14,272 nt of DNA, from contig JAJSAJ010000024.1 in NCBI GenBank assembly GCA_024274855.1, positions 1-14,272 of the forward strand, in the 5' to 3' direction. Position 1 is the stretch's first letter, and the number at the start of each line of letters is the position of its first letter. Made by a program: the position numbers and the translations under genes. Below are positions 1 to 6,417 of the stretch, piece by piece. The DNA comes from Planctomycetota bacterium (lineage in GTDB: Bacteria; Planctomycetota; Planctomycetia; Pirellulales; Pirellulaceae). Below the pieces are notes generated by a model. It ran no database searches and was not told the origin of the DNA. It saw only the letters and a program-made list of their open reading frames with translations.

Positions 1-2505
1 CGGCGCGACGGCACCGATCGGCACATCTTCAAATCCCTCGACAATCGGCTCGGGAGCCGGTGTGAATACGACACGGTCACCAACCAGATCGCTTGCACCC
101 GGTGCGAACGATCGAGCACGGACGGTCATCGGACGATCCACGGACAACGCACCTCGATAGACAGAAGAGGTTGCCGTCGGTTCGGACCCGTCCAGCGTGT
201 AACGAATAATTGCCTTCGGGTCATCACTGGCGATCACAACGGCAGTCGTGGTGTGGAACGTCTGGTCGGTCGCATGAATGTGTGTCCGAATCGGACGTCC
301 CAGAAACCGCATGCGATAACCTGGTTCCAAACCACATCGACGAGAGTCCAGCGGTTGAATACCGAGTCGCCTGGCCGGCGACTTAGCTGTGAACAGAAAC
401 TCGGCGTCCGGCATGTCCTTGAAACAAGGGTCTGCTTGCGTGCTGTGTTCCTCCAGGCCAACAGCATGCATCGCTTTCAGGTGGGCGTCGGCCCAGTGGT
501 TATCTCGACTGCAATAATAGATATTCTGATCCATGTCTGTTTCGGACAACTGCGGTCCCTTCCCGCGTTTTTTGCTCGACGGACCAGCAAAATAGAGCGT
601 CTGATCGCGCCGGCAGCTGTACAGAATGTTGTTCTGTATTCGCGAACCCTTGATCGATCCGTAGGGAAACACGATGTAACCGCGATGGCGTTGCACGGGT
701 CGCAAGTCGGCCACGATGTTGTTCAGAATGTCATTGTCGCCCTTGCTGATGAACCCCTCGCCGTATCCGCCCGTTCGATAGCAAATATTGCCTTCCATGC
801 GAGTCAAGTGTTGATCATCGTCGCATCGAATGACGGCATTCATGTACTTGCCATAACAGTGGTGGCAGTAGTTGTACCGAACCGAGTTCCCGCCACCGGC
901 ACCCGAGATATAGATACAGTTTCCGTCGCCGAGCACTTGCATCGCATGATGGATGTCGTTGTACTCGATGCAATTGTTCCTGGCATGAAGATAAGGTTCG
1001 CGTTGCTTCCAGCCGGCAGCTCGAAACTCGGGCGGCAGTTCGTTCCACCGAACGGTCCGACAGCATTCACCGGGCCCTGGTGGCGTGCGACTGATTCGCC
1101 CCGTGGCCAAAATCGCCGTGTAGGGTATGTGGTGAATCAGGTTGTGTGCAATCCGATTCCCGCCACTCTGCCATGCAAAAATGGCCGCCGATCCCCAGTA
1201 TTCGACGCCGATGTCGTGAATGTGGTTATTCAGCACCTGGTTGTCACGATTCACATCTTTGGTTCCAGGTCCATAACCGGCCAACAATACACCAACACCA
1301 CCAACATGATGGATGTGATTCCCGACGATGCGGCTATTTTGGCAATGAAGGTCCAGACGGATCGCCGTATGACCTGACGCGGTAAACTCGCAATCTTCGA
1401 TCGCACATCGATCCGCCCCACGAAAGCGCACCAACCCAGTCGGCTTGTCGAAACACTCCCAGTCGTGCTGCAGCCCCCATCCGGTGCGACCGTGCCACAC
1501 GTGGCGATCGCCGTGGGCAAGTGTAAGTCCAACAAATCGGACACCTTCTACTGGCTGATCTTTCGGCCCGTCATAGTCGATCTTCCCTTCGACGCGAATC
1601 AACTCGGTCAGCTGAGGCGTGATGATTGATGAATCCGGAGCGTTGTTTTTGGGCCAATAGTACAATTTCTTGGTTGCCTCACAACGTACCCACTCGCCTG
1701 GCTCGTCCAGATCTTCCAGACCGTTTTCAATCCACGCATTGTCGCGATCGGTCATGCCATTTCGGCCAGGTGGATAGGTAGCGGACGAGGCAGTCGTCAA
1801 AGTACCGGTTTCCAGATCGATCCGCTCGATTGGCAGTAAGTTCATCGTCCAGAAAAAGCATGGGACGATACGCAATTCCAGGTCGGACACATGGCGGTAA
1901 GCGTGAACCTTGCCTGGCGCGAAACGAACTGTCCGATAGTCTTTGCTGCCATGAGGTGTCACATTGGTCGGTGAGAATCCGGCGCTGCGGGCGCGCGGCA
2001 GACGGTCAAAGCCATTGAACAGCGTGTGAAACTCAGGACGATCAGAAACATCCGCCACCCAAACACGTCCTCGCGCCGCTGCCGGGAGCGCGTCCGGTGA
2101 CTTGACCAGTTTCCGCCAATGGATCACTGGGCGTCCGCCGCTGAAAATGGGCCGCTCGCCCGGATAGGCCGCATAGCAGATCGTATGGTCCGGCGATGCC
2201 GAGTCGCGTAGTGAAAAGACGACCGTTTCTGGCAGTCGGTATGTACCCTCTCGAATAAGAACACGGACGTCACCTTTTGATTTCATCTTGAGTTCGCGCA
2301 CCGCATCTCGCGCCCGCTCGAGCGTCGCAAACGGACCGTCGGTACGCGTTGCATTCGGTTGGACAAGCGTTCCGCTCCACGTGTCATTACCGGTGGTCGC
2401 AACATAGAAATCCGCCGTTCTGGCTGCCGGTTCTCCACCGGCGCCGACGACCGGACTAATCAGCGCAGCCATGAAGACAAAAGATAACGTGCCTTGGTTT
2501 ATCAC
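1..2505 (-). CDS. Secreted parallel beta-helix protein, GH141-like (C-terminus beyond window)
   Basis: An uninterrupted frame of 835 codons enters from the left edge, so its stop is not in the window. The start is a GTG preceded by GAAGGAG with 8 bases after the GGAG core. Residues 1-22 form a Sec-type leader. Residues 32-45 carry FYVATTGNDTWSG, followed by GPFATLERARDAVREL, an opening typical of GH141 and related beta-helix proteins. About residues 320-680 contain repeated N-x-I/N-H-I-H turns (NNHIHDIG, NHIHHVGG, YNDIHHA), the ladder of a right-handed parallel beta-helix. D527 in LGDGN and D562-D564 are candidate catalytic carboxylates by analogy with Asp-based beta-helix enzymes. Residues 767-777 (IRYTLDGSEPT) begin a chitobiase-C/Fn3-like module, and GFEDVPIGAVAP at the edge suggests a further domain. 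Characterised GH141 members include an alpha-L-fucosidase and a xylanase, so the substrate is open. Another beta-helix family, such as a polysaccharide lyase or GH120-like enzyme, is possible. Confidence 0.85.
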   Translation of the reverse strand, partial: MINQGTLSFVFMAALISPVVGAGGEPAARTADFYVATTGNDTWSGTLVQPNATRTDGPFATLERARDAVRELKMKSKGDVRVLIREGTYRLPETVVFSLRDSASPDHTICYAAYPGERPIFSGGRPVIHWRKLVKSPDALPAAARGRVWVADVSDRPEFHTLFNGFDRLPRARSAGFSPTNVTPHGSKDYRTVRFAPGKVHAYRHVSDLELRIVPCFFWTMNLLPIERIDLETGTLTTASSATYPPGRNGMTDRDNAWIENGLEDLDEPGEWVRCEATKKLYYWPKNNAPDSSIITPQLTELIRVEGKIDYDGPKDQPVEGVRFVGLTLAHGDRHVWHGRTGWGLQHDWECFDKPTGLVRFRGADRCAIEDCEFTASGHTAIRLDLHCQNSRIVGNHIHHVGGVGVLLAGYGPGTKDVNRDNQVLNNHIHDIGVEYWGSAAIFAWQSGGNRIAHNLIHHIPYTAILATGRISRTPPGPGECCRTVRWNELPPEFRAAGWKQREPYLHARNNCIEYNDIHHAMQVLGDGNCIYISGAGGGNSVRYNYCHHCYGKYMNAVIRCDDDQHLTRMEGNICYRTGGYGEGFISKGDNDILNNIVADLRPVQRHRGYIVFPYGSIKGSRIQNNILYSCRRDQTLYFAGPSSKKRGKGPQLSETDMDQNIYYCSRDNHWADAHLKAMHAVGLEEHSTQADPCFKDMPDAEFLFTAKSPARRLGIQPLDSRRCGLEPGYRMRFLGRPIRTHIHATDQTFHTTTAVVIASDDPKAIIRYTLDGSEPTATSSVYRGALSVDRPMTVRARSFAPGASDLVGDRVVFTPAPEPIVEGFEDVPIGAVAP

Positions 2506-2513
2506 TGTCGTAG

Positions 2514-2520
2514 CTCCTTC
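2514..2520 (-). promoter_or_regulatory. Shine-Dalgarno site for the beta-helix gene
   Basis: On the minus strand this reads GAAGGAG, with GGAG ending 8 bases before the GTG at 2505. The site decides the start: the next in-frame ATG (codon 12) has no such site and would remove half of the signal peptide. Confidence 0.6.
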
Positions 2521-2754
2521 GTTGCCCTTGGTGTTGTCCTGCAGCGCCTCTGCGTCCACAAGGCTTCAGGCTTCAGAGATTGCTGGCCGAAGTTCCCAGA
2601 AGAACATGCGCACGTATCTGTCTAATTTGCAAACTGAGTCTCCGGTAGTTTTGATGGCAGTGTTAATGATTGTACGACCTCAGCCTGGGCTCAGCAAACG
2701 GGAATTCACCACCATTCCCCTCGCTATCGACCGGCATGGCATGGGTAAAGGACT

Positions 2755-2859
2755 CCGGGGGCTTACGCACCCCGGCAAGGGCTGTTTGGGCCCTCCGGGC
2801 CCGGCGTCTCGGAGGCCCGAAGGGCCGTTACAACCCTAGCCGGTGCCGTCAGGCACCGG
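2755..2859. repeat. Cluster of three GC-rich hairpins (REP-like element)
   Basis: There are three successive inverted repeats. CCGGGG (2755-2760) pairs with CCCCGG (2770-2775). GGCCCTCCGGGCC (2789-2801) pairs with GGCCCGAAGGGCC (2814-2826) with one mismatch. CCGGTGCC (2840-2847) pairs perfectly with GGCACCGG (2852-2859) around a GTCA loop. A weaker fourth stem, TCGGG/CCCGA, lies at 2883-2896. The arrangement resembles the intergenic palindromic repeats common in planctomycete genomes. That it is repeated genome-wide is inferred, since only one copy is visible here. Confidence 0.6.
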
Positions 2860-3003
2860 TGAACGGGGCACCCACAACCACCTCGGGAACCCCCGAATGC
2901 GTGACACAACACGGGCACTGGTATTTAACAGGTATTTGCATTTGACCATAACTCATTTTGGATGGTGCCTGCATCGGCCCTTATAGCTCCTACATGTCCC
3001 CCG

Positions 3004-3073
3004 GCTTTGTGCTGCTTGCCAGAGCGTTGGCCGGTACGATGCATTGAGCTATGGCAAGCTGGGAGCACAAAGC
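3004..3073. terminator. Long inverted repeat downstream of the oxidoreductase gene
   Basis: GCTTTGTGCT (3004-3013) pairs with AGCACAAAGC (3064-3073), and inside it CTTGCCA (3015-3021) pairs with TGGCAAG (3052-3058). The bulges are one and five bases and the apical loop is 30 bases. The element starts about 40 bp past the stop of the minus-strand oxidoreductase gene, where a terminator or 3'-stabilising structure would sit. There is no T-tract after the stem, so a classical intrinsic terminator is not demonstrated. It could instead be a small mobile palindromic element. Confidence 0.4.
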
Positions 3074-3113
3074 TGCGGCGCGTAAACTGAAAACGTGATA
3101 AGCCAACGGTGCG

Positions 3114-5432
3114 TCACGGATTATCGCCCTTGCCTCTCTGTGGGATATCATAAAGTTCCAATTCCCAGATGCGCGCAATGCCCTCTTTTGCGCCGCCAAT
3201 TGAGATCCGAATTCGACTGGCCGTAATGGGGGAAAACTGTCGAGCACAATCTGCCTCGGTGTTGCCACGGACGCGTGTCGCGTCCTTGTCTTGCCAACTG
3301 CTACCGTCCCACACTTGCAACACGAATGATTCCAAAGGCGCATCGATCGTTCCATCCCCGTTGCCATAGCCGGAAACAACACGGATGGCGGAAATCGTCT
3401 GTGGATTGTCCCAGTCCAGCTGGATCCATTGCGGACTGTTCGTTCCACTCAGCCAGCGAAGGTCGTTGTTCGTTACATCGACCACGCCGTCATTCAGGTT
3501 CTTGACCGGGTATCGCGACACGTCTCGGCTTTCGGAGACCGATACGCGCGCCGCGAGTGCCAAATTCACCGCATCCTTGGGGAGCCAATTCGGCAACATC
3601 AGCGCCGCCCACCGAGGTGGCTTACCAACACCGATCAGCATCAATTTCTTGAGGTCATCAAGATGATGCCGGTAGACGTCTCGTGGATTGACGTCGTATT
3701 GTTTGCACAGAGATGCGGCCATACCAACGATTTCACCCATGCACCCGCAAGTGCGCATCACGCGAACCGTCCCCAACGCCTCGTGTGTCACGCTGATATC
3801 GCGTCCTGCCATCAGCAAGTTTTGGACGTTGCGCGAGTAGAGACATCGAAAAGGGATCCAATAGGGTGTCTTGTAATGTGTAAAATGGGCTTTGGCGATA
3901 AACGCATCACCTTCAAAGCCCTTCTCATAGACAGGGTCGGGCAGATGCACATCGATGGACCAGCCGGTTGGAACACAACCGTCCGGATACTGCTTATTGC
4001 CCAGCACGTCCTGCTTGGTCAGGACCACATCGCCCATCAAACGCCGTGATTCGCGCTTCCCCGAAACGTAGGCTGCCCAGTTCAATCGGTAGGTGGCGTA
4101 ACGGCCGTCGACGTTCTTCAGTGTGTCCCACGCCCCGTACATCGCCCGAAAGTTCCAATCTCGAATGTACTCGTTCTTTGTAAACGGGTTGTGCGCGAAG
4201 CCGCTTTCCCAATACCAACCGCCGAGCGCCTCGATACCACGACGATCTCGTTTTCGACCGGGAAACTTGCGATCCCTGCCGGGAAACGGCTTGTCCTCCA
4301 GTTTCAGGGCCCAAGGACAACGTGGAAAGGACGCCGGTTTTCCGACATCCATTACATTCCATAGATTGCAGCGGCCCATGTGGCCCGGCAGATGCATTTC
4401 CGAGTCCGCACCGGCCAGGGCGCCGATACACCCGTCGCCCGTGGAATCGACAAACCATCGCGCGCGAAAACGGCGCCGTTGCCCGCTGATCGTATCCCGA
4501 GCCAGCACGGCACGGATACACGGTCCATCCATCTCGACGGCATTGGCACGGTGGTTCAAAAACAACTTAACGTTCGGCTCCGCCTTCACCAGCGCCAACT
4601 TTCTGTCATCTTCATAGATTTCAGCCGTGTTTTTCGGGCCGTAATGCGCTCGGCGTTTCTGTTCCAACTCGCGCACAATGTCGCCCACACGGGGATAGGG
4701 TTGCTTGTTGCGAGCCCCTTGCAACCAGACACGAACCTCCGAGCTGTTGTTTCCACCCAGCACGGGACGATCTTGGATCAAGGCTACTTTCAGACCGAGT
4801 CTCCCGGCCGCCAGCGCCGCACACGTCCCGGCGATTCCACCACCGGTCACAACCAGGTCAAACTGGCCGGCATCGGCCGGTTTTGTCGACAGGCCGAGCA
4901 ATCGGCACCGGAATGAATCGAGCAAGTCAACTGATTCCGGCGGCACGAACTGCTTGTCGGTCGTAAGCACGATTGCGTCGCAGCGTCCTTCAAACCCGGT
5001 CAAGTCGTGAAGGGCCAGTTTCGTCGCGCCCGCATCGAGCCGAACAGCCCCTCCCTGTTGCCAATGCCACGCAGCTCCTTCGGTACCGAAAACGATCTGC
5101 AGTGGCTTGTCGTTAACCAACAGCTGGAATCGGCCGGGTGAGCCCGGTGCTTTCCATGTTGCAACCCAATCGCGAGTTCGAACCCAGGCATAATACGTCC
5201 CCGCGTCTGGTACCCGCACCCGTGTCGTCGCGTCCGCAACGGGACGTCCCAAACCGTGTGCCAGTAAGAACGGGGATCCCATCTGATCCATGAACTGGTA
5301 GTCGTGGACCCAACCACCCCAATGCTCAAACTGTTCCGCTTCGACCAGCAGTTCCGAGGCTTCGGCTTGCAATGCAAAAGTGATCAGCAAGGTTGAAAAG
5401 GCTACGGCGTTAAACTGGTTGCGTGAAATCAC
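3114..5432 (-). CDS. Exported FAD-dependent oxidoreductase with carbohydrate-binding-type domains
   Basis: A 772-aa protein with a GTG start and GGAG 8 bases upstream. Residues 1-26 form a Sec-like leader without a twin-arginine motif. Residues 27-160 look like a beta-sandwich accessory domain (LLVEAEQFEHWGGWV, then AGTYYAWVRTRDW). Residues 191-232 begin the FAD-binding Rossmann fold: GGGIAG (G197, G199, G202) and then LGGNNSSEVRVWLQG. VDSTGDG (328-334) is the second FAD contact, and LLMAGRDISVTHEALGT followed by CGCMGEIVGMAA (539-573) is the third. This order matches the FAD_oxidored (PF12831) group. Residues 622-763 resemble an F5/8 type C (CBM32-like) domain, ending IARIWELELYD. The group is frequent in polysaccharide-utilisation loci, but its substrate is generally unknown. 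Its position beside a fucosidase suggests action on a glycan or released sugar, which is inference. An autotransport or cofactor-loading partner is not visible. Confidence 0.88.
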   Translation of the reverse strand: MISRNQFNAVAFSTLLITFALQAEASELLVEAEQFEHWGGWVHDYQFMDQMGSPFLLAHGLGRPVADATTRVRVPDAGTYYAWVRTRDWVATWKAPGSPGRFQLLVNDKPLQIVFGTEGAAWHWQQGGAVRLDAGATKLALHDLTGFEGRCDAIVLTTDKQFVPPESVDLLDSFRCRLLGLSTKPADAGQFDLVVTGGGIAGTCAALAAGRLGLKVALIQDRPVLGGNNSSEVRVWLQGARNKQPYPRVGDIVRELEQKRRAHYGPKNTAEIYEDDRKLALVKAEPNVKLFLNHRANAVEMDGPCIRAVLARDTISGQRRRFRARWFVDSTGDGCIGALAGADSEMHLPGHMGRCNLWNVMDVGKPASFPRCPWALKLEDKPFPGRDRKFPGRKRDRRGIEALGGWYWESGFAHNPFTKNEYIRDWNFRAMYGAWDTLKNVDGRYATYRLNWAAYVSGKRESRRLMGDVVLTKQDVLGNKQYPDGCVPTGWSIDVHLPDPVYEKGFEGDAFIAKAHFTHYKTPYWIPFRCLYSRNVQNLLMAGRDISVTHEALGTVRVMRTCGCMGEIVGMAASLCKQYDVNPRDVYRHHLDDLKKLMLIGVGKPPRWAALMLPNWLPKDAVNLALAARVSVSESRDVSRYPVKNLNDGVVDVTNNDLRWLSGTNSPQWIQLDWDNPQTISAIRVVSGYGNGDGTIDAPLESFVLQVWDGSSWQDKDATRVRGNTEADCARQFSPITASRIRISIGGAKEGIARIWELELYDIPQRGKGDNP

Positions 5433-5440
5433 GATCTCAT

Positions 5441-5444
5441 CTCC
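5441..5444 (-). promoter_or_regulatory. Shine-Dalgarno site for the oxidoreductase gene
   Basis: GGAG on the minus strand lies 8 bases before the GTG start. An ATG in the spacer is out of frame and meets TGA after two codons, so the GTG is the credible start. Confidence 0.55.
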
Positions 5445-5905
5445 GAATCGAAGAGCTTATCCCATCCCCAAAAAAGACCCAAGAAAGGAGAAACGTGAAG
5501 AGAACGCAGCCCCAACGTTCTGATCGATACGAGGGCTGCTCGCCGTCCAGTGAGCCGAGCCTATACTCGTCGACTCTGGAGTAACTCGTGGTCGACAGAA
5601 CCAGTAACATACCATATCCGCGTCATGTAGCGAGCGAAGGAACTCCAAGGGGCATGGCGACTGGTCCAGTTTAGTCATTTCGTCAAGAAAAATGCACGAC
5701 TCTCTTTTTCCGTTATGGTATATTGCCCGACATGGAACTGACACACCGTTCTCTGTTGATCTGGTTGGGGGCACATAGAAAGACAACGTGCCGCGAAAAC
5801 AAGCGATAGTTATCCCTTCCTTGATCAAGAATCCAGATCACCGCAAACGCCTTGCAACGATCCTCCCGCGGTCCTGACCTGGAATCGGGAGAACAAAGTA
5901 TGTAA

Positions 5906-5925
5906 CACTTCAATTGATTGAAGTG
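5906..5925. promoter_or_regulatory. Operator-like perfect palindrome
   Basis: CACTTCAAT and ATTGAAGTG form a perfect 9-bp inverted repeat with a 2-bp spacer, the shape and length of a binding site for a dimeric helix-turn-helix repressor or activator. It lies in the divergent region, about 480 bp from the oxidoreductase start and about 490 bp from the fucosidase start. The AT-rich arms differ from the GC-rich intergenic hairpins elsewhere in the window. The regulator is unknown and none is encoded here. Confidence 0.4.
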
Positions 5926-6022
5926 GAATCTGCGATTCATTGCCTGAGTGGCGTTGGCTCTACCAGTCTATGTAGTAAGGATTCGCCAATCAATAACTGT
6001 CGCACTCTTCTGCGTACAGACC

Positions 6023-6043
6023 CCCATGGGCTTGCCCCATGGG
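6023..6043. repeat. CCCATGGG inverted pair (hairpin)
   Basis: Two copies of the self-complementary octamer CCCATGGG are separated by CTTGC and can form an 8-bp stem with a 5-base loop. No T-run follows. It may be a repeat-element hairpin or part of the leader of whatever is transcribed toward the fucosidase. Confidence 0.4.
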
Positions 6044-6076
6044 TGAATCAGTCTCGCAGCTAAGGAGGATCGCCGC

Positions 6077-6112
6077 ATGAACGCCCCCCCGCAATGCCTC
6101 GCGGCCCAGTAG
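6077..6112 (+). other. Eleven-residue open frame with strong ribosome site
   Basis: AAGGAGG ends 8 bases before an ATG that opens the frame MNAPPQCLAAQ, which stops at TAG. The ribosome-binding site is as good as any in the window, yet the peptide is only 11 residues. It may be a leader peptide, the 5' remnant of a lost gene, or chance. It lies upstream of the promoter-like pair at 6159-6187, so it would not be in a transcript starting there. Confidence 0.2.
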
Positions 6113-6158
6113 CTTGAGAGAAACTGGTGTTTTCCTTGCACGTTTCCCGAAGATTTTT

Positions 6159-6187
6159 TTGCTCGACGTCACAGGGTGTGTTAGCAT
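6159..6187 (+). promoter_or_regulatory. Candidate sigma70-type promoter for the fucosidase gene
   Basis: TTGCTC (6159-6164) and TAGCAT (6182-6187) are separated by 17 bp. A TG one base before the -10 hexamer gives an extended -10 element (TGTTAGCAT), and a T-run lies just before the -35. The matches to consensus are partial, 3/6 and 4/6. Use of this site would give a leader of roughly 225 nt before the fucosidase start. Confidence 0.35.
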
Positions 6188-6405
6188 GCCTACAAGACAA
6201 CACTTGATCATTGTGATTCACCTTCCAGCGACCAACGTTTGGTGGGCTGCTGTGCGCGGGTCTCCTGACCCCACACGTGCGCGATCGAAGGTCTCCCCAG
6301 TGCCGAGCACGCGGTGGTTGATTCTAAGCCCGGCCTCGTTAGAATCGTCGCCAGATGATCGAGACACCTTTGGGACACCAAGAACACCATACACCGATTA
6401 GAACC

Positions 6406-6412
6406 GAGGAGG
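6406..6412 (+). promoter_or_regulatory. Shine-Dalgarno site for the fucosidase gene
   Basis: GAGGAGG precedes tandem ATG codons at 6418 and 6421 with spacings of 5 and 8 bases. It lies inside the longer open frame that begins at 6355, which argues that the upstream ATG is not the true start. Confidence 0.6.
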
Positions 6413-6417
6413 CATTG

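Larger units (their letters stand above)
2506..3113. other. Intergenic region between two minus-strand genes
   Basis: This 608-bp stretch separates the end of the oxidoreductase gene from the start of the beta-helix gene. It holds a long inverted repeat (3004-3073) just past the oxidoreductase stop and a run of GC-rich hairpins (2755-2859). The remaining part next to 2505 should contain the promoter of the beta-helix gene, but no convincing -35/-10 pair stands out. Open frames here are short and have no family resemblance. Confidence 0.7.
5433..6417. other. Divergent intergenic region between oxidoreductase and fucosidase genes
   Basis: About 985 bp separate the two diverging genes and must carry both promoters. 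It contains a 7-bp inverted repeat GCAGCCC/GGGCTGC (5506-5512 and 5533-5539), a short palindrome CTTGATCAAG (5820-5829), a strong dyad at 5906-5925 next to a second small dyad GAATC-TGC-GATTC (5926-5938), a CCCATGGG pair (6023-6043), an 11-codon open frame with a strong ribosome site (6077-6112) and a promoter-like pair (6159-6187). No frame here encodes a recognisable protein of normal size. Confidence 0.65.

Noticed and set aside
253..1377. Plus-strand open frame of 374 codons
   Set aside because: It lies entirely opposite the beta-helix gene, whose frame shows clear repeats, a signal peptide and a ribosome site. The plus-strand translation has no recognisable domain.
2471..2839. Plus-strand open frame of 122 codons across the intergenic hairpins
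   Set aside because: It begins inside the beta-helix gene, passes through palindromic DNA and has low-complexity Pro/Gly/Arg content, so it is a by-product of the hairpins.
3429..4049. Plus-strand open frame of 206 codons
   Set aside because: Antisense to the C-terminal half of the oxidoreductase gene; no domain or ribosome site supports it.
5492..5581. Plus-strand short frame starting at GTG after AAAGGAG
   Set aside because: Only 29 residues, a 4-base spacing to the start, no similarity, and it overlaps an inverted repeat in the oxidoreductase leader; judged chance.
6355..6417. Upstream ATG as the fucosidase start
   Set aside because: It would add 21 polar residues before a clear signal peptide, and the strong GAGGAGG site lies downstream of it.
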